NCBI GenBank assembly: GCA_013400975.1
Contig: WBMZ01002994.1
Coordinates: 1-64,000, forward strand
DNA: 64,000 nt
Reading direction: 5' to 3'
Origin: Atrichornis clamosus
Taxonomy: Eukaryota; Chordata; Aves; Passeriformes; Menuridae
Positions 1-14,555 of this stretch are shown piece by piece. A program made the position numbers and the translations under genes. The notes beneath the pieces were generated by a model. It was not told the origin of the DNA. It saw only the letters and a program-made list of their open reading frames with translations, and made no database searches. The first letter of the stretch is position 1. Each line of letters opens with the position of its first letter.

Positions 1-157
1 GGTCTAGCAAAACCACAACACTATAATATTGTTTTCAGCAGCAAATCAATTAGTGGAAGCTGTTCTTACTTTAAAAAGGAAGTAGAATAGTTGAGATCTT
101 TACTTATTTATATTTATAGAGATTTAAAAGGGAAAATGTAACTATTTTTTTTTAGTG

Positions 158-1068
158 CCGTTGACACACCTGAAGGACAGGATGCCATCCAGAGGGACAT
201 GGACAAGTTCAAGTGTGCCCATGGGAATTTCATATGATTTAACAAGACCAGATGCAAGGTGCTACACCTGGGATGGGGTAACTCCCAGTATCAATCCAGG
301 TTGGGGGATGACCAGAGAAAGAGCAGCCCTAAGGAGAAGGATTTGTGGGTGCCAGCTGATGAGAGGCTGGATGTGACCCAGCAATGTGCACTGACAGCCC
401 AGAAACCAAATGTATCCTGGGCTGCATCCAAAGCAGCGTGGGCAGCAGGGTGAGGGAGGGGATTCTGCCCCTCTGCTCTGCTCTGGTGAGACCCCTCCTG
501 CTGTGCAGCATCCAGCTCTGGGGTCCCCAGCACAGGAAGGACATCAACCTGTTGGAGCAAGTCCAGGAAAGATCACCAAGATGTTCAGAGGGATGGAGTA
601 CTTCTCTTATGAGAAAAGTCTGGGAGGATTGAGATTGTTTAGCCTGGAAAAGAGAAGGCTTTGGCTTGGCTGAATTGCAGTCTTCCAGTACCTGAATGGA
701 GCCTATAAGAAAGATGGAGAGAGACTATTCCTAAAGCATGTAGTGACAGGACAGGGGGAATGGCTTCACACTGAAAGAGAGTAGATTTAAATTAGATGTT
801 AGAAAGAAATTCTTTAATGTGTTGTGAAGGAGTCACCACATACTGTGGGGGTGGTGAGTCGCTGGAACAGGTTACCCAGAGGAGTTTTGGATGTCTCATC
901 CTTGAAGTATTCCAAGGCCAAGTTGGATGAGGGTTTGAGCAATCTGGTCTCTTGGAAGATGTCCCTGCCCATGTCAGGTCAGTTGGAAGTAGATGACCTT
1001 TAAGATCATCCAACCCAATCCAAGCCCTCTAACCAAAACCATGCTATGATTCTTTCTCTAGGACTATG
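158..1068 (+). mobile_element. CR1 LINE, 5'-truncated 3' fragment
   Basis: The fragment begins in the last part of CR1 ORF2, at the segment that in intact copies reads 'gatgccatccagagggac' (here 180-197). It runs through the C-terminal ORF2 region and the 3' UTR. Recognisable blocks are the 'tctggggtccccagcacagg' segment (near 517-536), 'cagcctggaaaagagaagg' (near 640), 'ctggaacaggttacccagag' (near 862) and the 3' tail 'gacctttaagatcatccaac' (near 995). It ends with a degenerate ATTCTATGR-type terminus around 1041-1068. The coding part is broken by stops and frameshifts. The overlapping small open frames here are CR1 debris, not genes. The 5' truncation is the usual product of target-primed reverse transcription. 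Confidence 0.93.
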
Positions 1069-4000
1069 AATCCATTTGGAAATTTTCCTTAAATTAAGCA
1101 AAAATCATGACATATTTTGACAAACATGGAGAAAAAATAATTCTCCTCTTTTACTAAAATGATGTTCAGAAACGGCTCTATTGTACATGGAGATGAGTGT
1201 AAATTCTTTTGAAGCAGGACAGGAGCTGCTCTTATGCATAAATCATACAGATCTGAACTTCATTTTTCATTTCCTCTTCTTACTATTGAGAGATAAATAT
1301 GTGTACCAAAGACATAACTAAAAAAATACCACTTCCAGAAAAAATAACAGCATCCAAAATGGGTAACACAATTCCTAAACTAAGACTGATCCTAAACACC
1401 AATATTTATACCATAACAGTAACAGGTGTGTTATCTCTTCCCATATCTCCTTGACAATAATTGACAATGTAGGCTAATCATCACAGAGAGTTTGATTTCT
1501 AGACTGATAAAGTTTTGTACAGTGTTAAGGGCTGGGCTGTAAACAGTAACAGCAAATTCCAACACAACGCACCTTTATAGGACCACTGAATTTTTGCTGA
1601 TTGGGATTAATGTGAAGTGCCATCATTCTGTGTTTAGCTCACCAATCAAACCCAACTACCTCTTCCTGCTATGGTGAGACAGATCCTGCTGCTGAAATTA
1701 TTCTCACAAATTTAGACAACTATGGCTGAGCAAGTCACCTCAGACCTCATTTATACACCAGAGAGACATGCAGCTAATCTGACATACTTTAGGATGAGAG
1801 GAAACCTTCCCTAGCCTCTTCTATCTGTGCAGGCTCGATATCCATAGTCTTTAAAGAGATTCTTTAACAACTAAGTCAGAGGTAGACATTTACACCATGA
1901 TTTCTGTATCTAAAGAGATCTATTCAATTGCTCTCTGTAGCTTTTCTATTTTGATTACCCTCCAAAAATTGTTTTGCACTCTGCTTGACAGGTTGTTTTA
2001 TATTTTAGGGTAAGCAATAAAAAGTTGTTTTGTTGTTTATGGAAATTCAAACAATGCTGAAACTGGCTTTTTAAAATTTTTTTTTTAATTATTATTTTTT
2101 TGGTATCACCTAAAAGATTATAGGTTAGAAGGAAGATATAAAAGCTATACTGAAAATGACATAGGATGTAAGAATTAATAAATAATCCGTCAAGAATTGT
2201 ATTCATATAAAAAATACATCCAAGTATAATTACTACGCCCATTTATACGCTATATGGTGAAGTTGTTTCCAAATGAAAAAAAGTACCTTGTTCAAGAGAG
2301 AAAAGTATGTAAAAGAATTACTAAGCTGTCATATGTGAAAGAGCTGAAATTGTATTTTTTTTGTTCTTTCTTCTCAGCTATAACTGTCACGTAATTAGAG
2401 GACATCATGGTCATTCTGGCAACCATATCTACTAAAGTCAAAGCAATTTACTGTGCAACAGATTATTATCAGCACTGATGAACCGCTTTGAATTCTTGGG
2501 TTTCCTTGGTTCTTACTTTTCTAGAGATGAAATAGGGAGCATAAATGTATTTTAACATGAGATTTCCTTTTCTAGCAACAGCGACTGCCATTTCTCCCAT
2601 CAGACCAATATTTCCGATGAAAAGAGCTAATTTTTATTTCATTGTTCTTTCACCATTTTCTTACTAATGAACAGTGTTTACATCAGGACTTTTAAGTTAT
2701 GCATCATGAAGTATCTGTAATAATAGTAAGAATCTGTAAGAAGTTGTTCATTTGGTTGTAGAAGTCCAAAAGATTTTTTATTCTAATGCATTTTCCAGGG
2801 TGTATGTCATCCACTTCCTATAATAACTTTTACGTCTCTGAATCATTTAAGTATTGCATATGAAGCATTAGTCCCAGTAAGTTCCACCCTGAGTTTTGAA
2901 ATTAACTTCAATAAAGCCAAAATTTTATTTACAGTCTTCCAAGACACAGACTGATAATTCTTGCAAATATTCTCCCATTAACAAAGTCACATATTAGCTG
3001 CACTGCTATGAAATGAGTCAAACACAAGGTTAAGAATAATGCTTTGTTCATTACAGATTAATCATTGAATAATCACCCTTAACTGGTATTGAATTAACTT
3101 TTCCTTCCAGTTTCTAATAGCTCTTAACTCATTTATTTAATACAGTTCTTTGGTTTCTTGCTGAACATTGATAACAGGTCCAGTTAGCCCAGAAGTTGCC
3201 TATGACAACATAGATATCAAATAAAACACTATTTACTATATATTTTTCCAGTGAAAGAAATATTTTCAGTTATCTAGAGAAATTATTTTAAGGTTGAATT
3301 GATTTTTTTCTGCTCTAGCTACTCAGATTCACTATTTCTTGATGTAGCTGCTCCTTGAACTCTTGTCAAAAGTGTAGTAGATGTCCCTAATCTTAGTAAG
3401 AAGAAAAAGAAACAAAGCAGAATGATGAGGCTTTTTTAGGGTTTTCTCTTTCTCTTGTAAATATTACCAGAAAACATCTGAGTGGGTGGTTCTAAGTCAT
3501 ATCAAGGTTTCTTAAGTGAAGTTAATTAAAAGTGTCAATTGTACACTCAAGGCACTCTGTTTGCTGTTCTTTACTATTTATAATAAATCTCTCTTGGAAA
3601 ATATTTTAGGAGTAAAACCAAAATAAAACAAAAAGCCAACAACATATACAGATATTTTAGGAAGCAGCTAAAATCAGGCTTTCATAATTAAATTTAATAA
3701 CAAAATATCCTGATTGTCAGTAATGCAAAGTGCTTATCTACTTTCACAGAAGAGGGAAGCATTTTTTTGGTGTACAGGAGAAGACTTTCCTCCCTAAAAC
3801 GCTCTAGCCCTTCATTTTTTTCAAGGATTTGAAAATCCACCTTGTAAGCTTTGATACTAAATTAATTTCATCAAAATTGTATTTGGCAGATCATTCAAAT
3901 TCTGGAATTGTACACACAAGAACAAAGTTATGTTTCTATCATTTCAAAATAGAAAGGAATAGTCCATTACCAAAACAATGGCTCAGAGAGTGGAACTGAT

Positions 4001-4474
4001 TTCTTGACTGACTTCTTTTGAAAATATGCCCAGAATATTGTTTGAAAGCTATAGATTGTTTTGCAACTAATTTTTTTTTTTAATTTAAAGCTATTTTTTA
4101 ATTTTAAAAAGCTAAAATTGTTTTTAAAAAACAGCTAATAGTTGAGAAGGTAATAAGCATACTTTTACTTAACAGTAATTAAGGGCTTGTAAGAAGAAAA
4201 GAAGGAAAGAAACAAAAAACTCCCTATAACTATTTGAAGCTCTTTCCTAGGAGCAGAGTGAATGGGCTTACTTGACTGAATGGGCTCTGTCACCTAGTCT
4301 GACAATAAGCAGATGTAAAGTGCCCAATAGCAGCACTTCTGTATCTTTAAGAGTAATATGATATATTAGCTCCTGGCTATAAAACTGGACGATAGAAAAG
4401 AAAGTGTCATCACAGCTGGGGATCCTGACTTTGTCCCGCTTTAAAATTCTTTGATACTTATTTTGTTTCTTTGG

Positions 4475-4502
4475 TATATATGTCTATATATCTATATATA
4501 TC
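4475..4502. repeat. TA-rich imperfect microsatellite
   Basis: This short tract is built from TATATATG and TCTATATA units, an imperfect dinucleotide/tetranucleotide microsatellite in AT-rich sequence. Confidence 0.7.
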
Positions 4503-5642
4503 TTCTTAGTATTTCAAGTACTTATTTTGTCCCAGGTTCCAATTTTAGTCTTTAAGCAATAAAACTGACAACAAAGTTGTTGTGATATCCTACATTAAAA
4601 AATCACTTCAGCTGGACTTTAAACAGTCAAAATTTAAAAATACAACTTCATGGAATATCTTATAGTAAAAATAAAGAATACACTTACAGGGGAATTTAAA
4701 GATCTATTAGATGTAATTGAGTAGTAAGGTTTGAAATTAAATTGCTTATTTATTACTTTACACTTTTGAAATGCATCATAGCCAATATATTTCTGGGGTC
4801 ATTAAGACCCTATTGGTATAAAGTTCTATGGCATTTAATATCATCTAAATAGACTGTGTGTTCCAAAAGACAGATTATCATCTTAAGGTACATATAATTA
4901 TCATAAAATATTATGTAAATGCATTAACCTGCAGATATGCGGCTTGTTTATTACATAATAAAACAATTTTGTAAACTTATATCTCCTAGAATTCTAATTA
5001 TAAAAGACCTTCAATATATTTAAAATTTAAGAAATTTCTATGCACCTCAAAATTTCCTTTAAAATTATTAATTTTCTTTAAAAATTAAAACTGTCTCCAT
5101 GGCACGTTCTTTACAGCATTTCAGTTCTGCAGTACTGTCAGAAGGCCTTCAGAGAGGCTCTGATTTCTGTCTTAAGTACAGGTAAACAGGGAAAGTACGG
5201 CAGCATCATGAGTTTTTCTCTGTAAGAAAAAGGAAGAAGAGATGTTTATTGTAACCTATTACAGCAGCAGTATGAAAACAAGAAGAAAGGAGCCCTGCTA
5301 GAGTCCTTGGTTTTCTTTCTGGTCCTTGTCAATTTGTGGCTTTGATCTGCAACAAACAGCTATTCTGTGAAATGTAGAGGTATTAAAGATGAGAACTCCA
5401 CTTCTAAAGACAGAAGGCTTTGGAGAAATGGTTTGGGCTTTTTTTTCCCTTCAGGTCCCTTTCTCTCAAGCACTTCCTTGGAGTTTTCCTACAAGACAAT
5501 GTGAGGCTAGAAAATAAAACAAGCATGCCAATAACTATTTGAGCATAAAGACCTGTTTTTTTTCTTTCAGACATTAAAAAATCACTCTGTTCCTCCTAAA
5601 CTGCCTATTAAACTATTTCTAAAATAGATACATGTCTATCAA

Positions 5643-5669
5643 TACATGTACATATATATATGTATATAA
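5643..5669. repeat. TA-rich tract with a 16-bp perfect palindrome
   Basis: An ACATGTACATATATA-type tract. Positions 5649-5664 form a perfect 16-bp palindrome (TACATATATATATGTA). Palindromes of this kind arise readily in alternating TA microsatellites. Confidence 0.75.
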
Positions 5670-8600
5670 ATATAAAATTATTGTCCATTGAATAAAAAAA
5701 AACCCATGGTAAACCAAATCCAAAATTTCATCAGGAAAAATTTGAAACAAAGAAAAAAACTAAAACAAAAGTGTTGGTAGAGTTTCTACAAAATTATATC
5801 ACCACCATAATTTATACAGACATTTGCAAGCTCTTATGGTACAGAATTGAACAAATGGGAGGATTTATTTTATAGTAAAGTGTTCAAAATTGCTGCAAGA
5901 TTTGTGCCTATTCTTTTATGTACTGGAGAAAATTACCAATTCAGGGAGATCCCAGGGACTGTTAGAGACCTCCAGGCTGCAGACCAAAAGATTATGTGGA
6001 TGAGGTATGTGATAAGAGGCCAAAGGAACCAAAATAGTTGAGTTCTAGGGCCAGAGGAAGATTGTGGCTATAAGATCTGTATATGTAGATAGAAACCTAT
6101 ATTCTCAGAACTGATGTAAGGTTTCCTTGCCTCCCGTTTCAGGCAAAACAAAACACTGTTCCTACAGGGATGGTTTTTGAATTCATACCGAATAAACCTG
6201 GTTTCTAGCAAGGTGCATAAAATTTGCCTAACATTAATGTTTTCATAGGACTATTTTGCGCGGGGAATGCAGCTTCACTAACATAAATGGGGTTACCTAC
6301 CCAAACCAGAAAGTGAAAAGATACCCTTAAAACCTCAGCCAAATTGTAAGTCTGAAACTTTATGTCCTATTATTACTGTGATCTGCTTTTCCACTTCATT
6401 TCACATCAGTGTGCAAAGCTGTGAAGCCATGACGTGCTGCTTCTGCAACTCGCACAAACAGAGCTCACTTTGAGAGCAGCACATTTCATACAAGACATGT
6501 AAGTCCACTCAGAAGCTATGAATAGAGAAGTAACCAATTTTAGGGAAAGTTGTGACTTAAAAAATATATTGCGCTATAAACCCATAGTCTACAGTCTCAG
6601 TTAATTAAAAAATATATAATTGTCAAGCAGACTGCTTGCTGTTATATAATTTAGGCTCTTAATAAGTCCTTTTTGTTTTATGAAAGAAATTTCCTATTCT
6701 TCTGAACTTGAGAAATACAACACCAACAGGACTATACTTCATATTGCTAAAAAGAGCAACTATTCAGCATACTTGTTAGGTAAGTATTTATTAATAATGA
6801 ATACACATAAGGGTAAAAAATAAGAGTGGTGTGGGAGAAATGACGTCTTGCAGGCAACTGTGAATTAACTAAGATTTAGAGAAATACTTTTTCTCCATGC
6901 AAATTCTACTGCTATTTTCTATTAATTAATGTAATTGATATCAGTTATAAAGATATCTGACATTTTAATCATGCAGATATGTCTTTTGCTGTCAGAAGAG
7001 AAAATTAAAACAGCTAGAAGTCTTTTATTTGCAGAGTTAGTTGAAGAGGAAATTTAAATAGAGCTGGTAATAAAGGAGTAATACATTCAATTTAAGAGAT
7101 CACAGATATGGGTCACAGGGGTAAGAGGCCTCAAAGGATCACGACATTCATAAAAACCATGTTTCTTTCTACACTTAAGTAAGTGGAAACATAAACCGAT
7201 GGGCTTGATAGCTCATAATGCTATCATTAATACAAAGATTTACAATATATTTTATGTTGTTCCCATTAATGAACAGTTAAAATACGAAAGCAACAACTGT
7301 TCAATTTACACTTTGCTTAGGGATTTTCTTTCATTTAACTTTGTTATGCAGGGATTCCACTTTTTAAAGGAAATTATGATAGTGCTATACAGTTAATATA
7401 GCAGCTATTTCAAGAAAAGCATTCACTTTTTAAATTAAGTGGGATCTTGGTACTTTAAAGAAGTCAAGTAGTTCTGATTACCAGAGGAAAGAGAAAATTT
7501 CATATGCAGAAGGAGACCTGAACTGGATAATTGCCTCTGACCACTTACAAAATCCAATAGTACAAAATAATTTTGTCCCTGCTGAAAGAGTGATGCCTTT
7601 AACCATTCCTTTCTTTTGGGAGACATCAAAGAATCACTGGAAAATTAAGAGATGAGCACTCAAAGCTAGACATTAAAATATTGGATTTCCATAATACATA
7701 TGCCTAGCTCTTTTGGGTATTTCTATTTCAAAGACAGTAGACAGACAAATGTTCTTCAATATTTTGCTTATTGTTTTATGATGCAGCTGGTATGAAATCC
7801 CTCTTGCTCTTTGAGGTTATTTTTCATACCCATAGTAGATAAACTAGACAAAACACTAATTTTGTTCCTGTATGACATAATCCTAATGTATCCTTTTCCT
7901 TCAGAGGAAATCTATCACAAATCAGCTCATCTTCTGCATTACTTTTTCAATTAATACAACAGAAATGCCTAAGATGCCTTCCTAACATTTAGGAAAGATA
8001 GTGGGACTAATGGTGCAGGTGGCTCAGGTGCCAGGCTGCAGACTTTTAGGTAGTTCTTCAACATCAGATGGTACTAACAGTTAGAAAGAGAACTCTGGGT
8101 AAATTTCTACTATGCACATTTTGAATTTTGGCGATCAAGATTTTGAACTTTAAAAGCTAAGAGGTTATGACGTTTAAATCAAATATAAAATTTTGTACAG
8201 CCTTTTCTGAAAGACTCCTGTGTTCCTCAGGGTATTCTGGATCAAAACCAGTGAGAAATACCGTGTGAGTAACACAGCATACCAAGAGAATGTTAGTCAA
8301 GGCTTGTGGAAAAATTTGTTAATAGCACACAAAATAATGATATATGGTTTTCAGGAAGCATCACTCACCCCAGGCAGCATCCAAATTGGTAAGATAATTT
8401 GAAAGATAAGAAATACATGGAAGGAAAAGATTTTTTTTACTTGTAAATTCAGAGGTCATAGATGTGAGTCACAGAAGAATACACAAAGAAATATCTTGCC
8501 AAACAAAATGTCTCTTTTGTTCTCCCAGACGTACTGTGAAACTGAAACATTCAGTTTTCTGAAATAAGTATTTCTGAAATTCTCATTTTATGTCTATGAA

Positions 8601-9696
8601 TCATATGATAATTACAATGGGAAAAGACACTGTTTTCAGTAGGAACTGAGAAAGTGTACCCTTGAGGCTCTCATTCATCAGGTTGACTTTCTTAACATGC
8701 CTGAGGAATTGATACATATGTTTTAATGTAAAGCATCTGCATATGTGTTTCCTAAATATATTTAACTTTCCTGTGAGGAATTGACTAGCCATTTATTAAA
8801 ATAAAGCATGCTGAGTCTGTGCTATCACCAACAGGCATCTTCCTGGAGTTAGTCTAAACCCGAAATGCACAAAACAACCATAAGTAGCAAGTTTCTATCT
8901 ATCTGCATGCAAGAGACTGATTACCTATGTATTTCTTTTGTAATTGCAGAGCCCTCAGCCAACTAGAGAATCTTGGTGTTGGACAACAGCATTTGAAAAC
9001 TTAATTCTGGTACTCTGCTATCACACTGCTGACAGTGTGAAATTTTTGTGACTTGTAGGGCTTTTACTTCATTGAAATATACACAGATGTCTTTGTTGCT
9101 TATTGTACTGAGAGCCAACATTATTATGGTTCTATATTTTTATTTTTAATTAATAAACGTTTGAGGGTTTTTTAAAAAAACCCTGCTTTTTTATCAATGA
9201 AACTTGAAAGAGGAAATGAGTTTTGAAGGAATCTATTAGAAATAAAGGCCATTTTCAGGCTTCTACAACTTATAAAAACTTATAAACATGTAGACATACA
9301 GACAGATGCACACGCAAAACAAGCCCATGAAAGTTAGAAAGCAAGACAAGCTCTCACTGCCCTGAATCTGGTACACACATTTACTCTTTGCAAATTAAAA
9401 AAACCCCACAATCATCAAACTCAATAGAAACACCTTGAGTGTGATTTGTAAACATCAAGAATACATATTAACATCATCATTTAAGAAAAAATCTCAGATT
9501 AAGTGAATCATTTTGGAAATACTGCTTTGGAACAGTATTTCTATTGAAATGGTGGTGTTCTTATGAGACGTGATGCTGACTCAGCTGATACATCTTTTTG
9601 AATAAATATTCTATCTATGTGTGTGTGAGCTCAAATGTGTAACAGAGTCATCCTTTTGCCCTCTAAAGTTTAGAATCTAGCAAATCAACCACAGTC

Positions 9697-9709
9697 AAAA
9701 AAAAAAAAA
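9697..9709. repeat. A13 homopolymer
   Basis: An uninterrupted run of 13 A. No retroelement body was recognised directly upstream, so it is not clearly a retroposon tail. Confidence 0.8.
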
Positions 9710-12700
9710 GATATCTGAGATTAAAATATCCACATTTTTTTTAAATATAGAATTTGTAGAAAATCAGATTGAAATGTAAGAAGCGAAACAAGAAAGTCAA
9801 TGCCCAGCAGAGATATATTCTAACCTAATTTCTCATTGTAAAGCATGGAGGGAAAAGAAAAAGTGAACAGAAAATTCCTGGAGCGTGACAGTAAAGAATA
9901 AATTATAGGAAAGTTGTTTTAATCTTTAGTTCTATGAACCAAAGTACTATTTTTTAATCTTTAAAGTCAGTAAATTTAATAATCTCTTTCTTAATTATTT
10001 TTCCTCTCTTTTCTAAGTTAAATTAAAGAAACCTTTCCACTTTTATGATATAGTTTCAGTTCTTAGCTAAATCTAATATTTTTTTTAATCTTTTTTTAGT
10101 TTGAATAAGCACACTGGTCAACTCATCAAGGCAAAACAACTACAGTGTGGGGAAAATGTTATCCTTCATTTAAGAAGATTTCTTTCTTGTAATGACATAA
10201 GTTTGTAATAGACAATGTACTTTGAAGAGTATATTATTAAAGATCCAAGTGAAAGATTGTGTGGCATTATTTATGCAGAGGCATAGGCAATCCTTAGACA
10301 AACATTGAAAAACTCTCATAAGTGTCAGAGAGGAAACAGTCAATATATTTGGAAATTCAGGATCCTTGAAATAGGATATTGGATGTTTAATAAAGATATA
10401 ATTCCGGCAATGACATGAATAAAATGAATTGTCAATAATGGCTTTTGTATCAATAAACTTTCAAGCTGCAACACCATTTACTCTTTCTTATGGAAACTTC
10501 TGGGACAAGAACTAAAACCCTCTATATTAGAAATTTGGTGGAAGATAGTATATAATCATGGTTGCCTTTCGTTGTAAGAATAAAACTTCAGAGTAACAAA
10601 TGTCTTTACTTACAGTTTTTTTTACATTTTACACCGCTATTTAAGTGATGTGCACAGGTACGGTGCTTGTTTTCACCTGCTGTGACCTAAATGCATTATG
10701 CTGAAGTAAAGTGGCAAGCCAGAAGATCTCTTCCTACAATTTTAACCATCTTTGAATTCTCTAGGGAGGTTTCTCTGAGCCTCCTAATGCAAGCTCATGT
10801 GCACGTAGAAAGTATTTTTGTTTGGTTTATGCTATCAAATATCAAAGTATCTACAGTGTGTTCCCTCTTGTCAAATGTTTGCTGAACTTTGATAATAAAG
10901 CCGCATTTTATGATAAAAGCCAAAGAAGCAATTTAAGGATATCAACTAAATTTCGCATATCACTAGTGGATGGTACAAATGTAAAAATCCCTGTAACATT
11001 GAACAAGCTCATATTTAATTTAATAATTCACTTTGTGATTCAAAAAGTCAGAAAAATATGAACAAATTATCAAAGAACAAATTGGACCTTCCCCCAGGCA
11101 TCCTTAAATCATTCATCAGTCTTTTAGGAAAAATAGTTAAACATAGTTTGCTCTGTTTAGAAGCTATTTAATGTATTTTTGTACTTTAAGTAGCAAATAT
11201 TAAGACATTTCTACTGGTGTAAGCAGACGTATTTAGAATTGACATTGCATTCCTAAATAAAGAGTTCTTTAGATACTTCTCAAGCCCATATTAAGAAAAT
11301 ATATTGTTTAACTGGAAAGCACATATAACTTTCTAACCCAATATGAGAATCAGGTACAAACAATTGCAAAAGAAAAAAGGAAATAATGAGGAGGAACCAA
11401 GTAAGGACACATTGAACAAAAAAGTATCATTTAATAGGCAGCAGAGTGGAACATTAGGCAGGGAGAAAATACTGTCAGGAAGAAACTCTCTTCAGGAGAA
11501 ACACATTAGTCAATTAGAAGTGACTACTCATGCAGTAACAGACACCTGGAGTGGAAAACAGCAAGATAAACTCAGCTACTGTGGCATACACACTGTTTAA
11601 GATAAGATAAATTATCATCTATCCCTGACAGTGAAGAAGAAATATTAGATTTAGTTGTTAGAAAACTTGAGGAATTCATAATGCAAGTTCTGTGTGTTGC
11701 TTAAGTGCCACCCACCCAGATGCATAAATAGAATTGACAAAATTTTACTGATCTACTGTTGTGAGAAATAGACGGATTAATATTTTGAAATGAGATTTTA
11801 TTTTTTCTAAGTATACATTAAAAAAAATTAATTGGTTTCTTTGGTTTGCAAATGTGTTTTATAAATAGAGCCAGAAATTACAATAAAGAAGCAGAATATA
11901 AAAAACTACCCAGGACCATAAAAATTGTAAGATGACTTTTTTTACCCTGTGTAAGACTTCAGTACTAAACACATGAAATACCTTGCACTCAAACATATGT
12001 TCTTCTAGTATTTGCAGGTGAAAAGAAACTAGTCATTCTCCCTACATTTTCCTCTTTTTATTTTTTTTTATCCTAAGCCTTGATTTATATCAGTTCACCT
12101 TCAGTTAAATAGAGATATTGATATTAGGAAAATCTTTCACACCAGATGCTTTCTCACGTTTTCCACCTTTTCATGTCAGGTTGATCAGTATTTCCTTTTT
12201 TCATGAATTGTTCTTCCTTTTCTTTTCCAAATACTCTATAGTGAGTGTCTCCTGCAATAATTGCAGTGTCCTAAATCCAGGAAATCAGTGAAATTGTTCA
12301 TATGTGTAATTTCTGAGACATAAAATTAGCAATAGTTTTTCTGGCTTTGTTGGTTTTGTTTGCAAAGAGTAAATGTATGCACCAGAATCAGGATAGTGTC
12401 ATTTTTAAACAGAGACATTTATAAAGAACAGGACTGGCAGGAAATAAATCATGATGGCAATGGTGTGAAACCTCACTGGACACTGTTAGTCTATGTGAAA
12501 ACAAGTAGGTGGTATGTGTCAAGTTGAAAAAAATTGTCTGGACACAATAAAACTCCAGTGAAAACTCATGCTTTTAAAAATTAGAAAACATAGAGTGAAG
12601 GAAATAAGACATTATCTTCTTCTGATCCTATTTAATTTTTTTTCAGATTATGTAGAAGCGCATTCACTTGTTTAATATTACTGTAAATTGAGTGGCTTAT

Positions 12701-13781
12701 TTGTGTAAATAATTTTATATTTTTCTCTTTTTCCACATCAAAAGGACCATGTATTCTACACATCACCTATGGCAATACTTTTCCATAGCGTGATAACTGA
12801 GATTAAGTTGTCCTTCAAAACAAAAGATCTCAGCTACAGTTAAAACTTGGAAGCAGTCTCTCTCTGGAAAATTTTCAGTGTGAGATTCTCCTAGTCCAAA
12901 TATGGAATTTTCTGAGCTGATTCTGATATCCATAAAAATTGCTATACATGTAATAAGATTTCAATTCTAAAGACATTACATTCTGGTATAATTTCAATTT
13001 GCTGTATTCAGAAAAGTCAAGTAAAGGGGTCTACTATTCTGCCAGTATAAAGGCATTTTTCTAAGAAATGAATATAAGTACTCCACAAGCTATTTTATTA
13101 GTAAAACAATAGCTTGATCCCATTCTCAATTCTGTTTTACATACAATAAGTGTCATACCATTCTTCATAAGTTCTCTTTATTTCTCTATGTTTCAATAGT
13201 TACCATGCTGGACTTTAGTACTTAGGAAAAAGAACTTCTCACAGAAAGCTAATTTTTTCTTGTATATTTTTACTGTTATTAGGAAAAAAATCATTACCTC
13301 CTAAAAGCTTTAAAATATTTGGTAAAAATAATCAAGAATTTAACAAAATTGTTTCAAAGAAAGAAAAAGTGTTACTTATAAAATGCATATATACAAATAT
13401 TGAAAGGCTCATTGTTAGTTGATTTCAATGTAAAGTATAGGTGAAAGCAGAAGAGAGAACTAGTCCAAGATTACACTGCAGAATAGGGTATACCTAAGCA
13501 GAGACTTAACTAAAAAATTCCTTTCAATATAATTTGTTACTATGTAAGTCACTCTAATTTGTGCACAATAGTACCAAACTTTTCTGTGGAAATTGATTCA
13601 CTTAAAGCTCAACCTGCCTGAATGATACTTGAATATAATTCTTTGAAGGAAGGAAGAAAAGAAAACTTCTTTCCTCCATATGTACTGTAAACTGTTCTCT
13701 GTTCTTCTTGGCAAATGACACAGCCTGTTCATATCCTCCCTATTTAGCATTTGCTCTGAGGGCTCATCTGAGCTCAGTGTA

Positions 13782-14555
13782 ATTATAGAATCGGAGAATC
13801 ACAGAATGGCTGGAGTTGGAAGGGACCTTTAAAGATCATCTAGCCCAACCTCACTTCTGTGGGAGGGAGTACATTCCACTAGATCTGGTTGCTCAAAGAC
13901 CAATCCAACCTGGCCTTTGTGAAATCTGTTCCAATGGTGATGGCCCATCACCCTCACCATAAAAAAATTCCTTCCTTATGTCCATTCTAAATCTATCCTC
14001 TTTTAATTTAAGACCATTGCCCCTTGTCCTATCACTACAAGCCTTTGTTAATAACCTTTCTCTATCTTCCTTATAAGCCATCTTTATTTATTTGAAAGCC
14101 ACAATAAGCTCTGTCCAGAACCTTTTCTTCTGCAGACTAAATTATCCCAACTGTCTCAGCTTTTCTCCATAGGAATGGTGTTCCTTGTCTCTGACCATTT
14201 TCATAGAACTAATCTGTACTCTTTTTAATAGGTTCATATCTTTCTTGTACTGGGAAACCCAGAGCTGGGTGCAGTATTCCAGGTGGGATCTCACATGAGC
14301 AGAGAGCCTCCATCAACCTGAAGGTCACCCTTCTTTTGATGCCACCCAGAGTACAAGTTGGCTTTCTGGGCTGCGAGAGCACACTGATTGCTCACATCCA
14401 ATTTTTCATCCATCTGTATCCCTCAATCCTTATTCACAGACTTGTTTTCAACCAATTCATCCCTCAGCTTGTATAGAAATTGGGAATTGCTGTCACACAG
14501 GTGCAGAACCTTGCACTTGGCCTTGTTGAACTTCATGAAATTTGCACGGAATGCA
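13782..14555 (-). mobile_element. CR1 LINE 3' fragment, reverse orientation
   Basis: On the plus strand it begins with the reverse complement of the CR1 3' terminus ('atagaatcggagaatcac', then 'ggctggagttggaagggacc' near 13808). It continues backwards through the 3' UTR and the C-terminal ORF2 region. Landmarks are 'cccttgtcctatcactacaa' (14021-14040), 'cagagctgggtgcagtattc' (14260-14279) and 'accttgcacttggccttgtt' (14508-14527). Clear CR1 similarity fades after about 14555. The open frames inside are antisense CR1 debris. Confidence 0.93.

Larger units (their letters stand above)
1069..13781. other. Long AT-rich unique stretch, no gene recognised
   Basis: This stretch of about 12.7 kb is strongly AT-rich and has no recognisable CR1, LTR element, RNA gene or exon. 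Open frames are all under 100 codons, without family resemblance or plausible exon structure. It holds scattered A/T runs, a TA-rich tract near 4475-4502, a TA palindrome near 5649-5664 and two short palindromes near 9021-9040 and 9164-9184. It is most simply intergenic or intronic sequence. Confidence 0.7.

Noticed and set aside
155..673. Several overlapping open frames at the window start
   Set aside because: They all lie within the CR1 3' fragment and in several frames at once.
13087..13115. AAGCTATT/AATAGCTT inverted repeat as a possible small-RNA hairpin
   Set aside because: The stem is only 8 bp and AT-rich, too short for a microRNA precursor.
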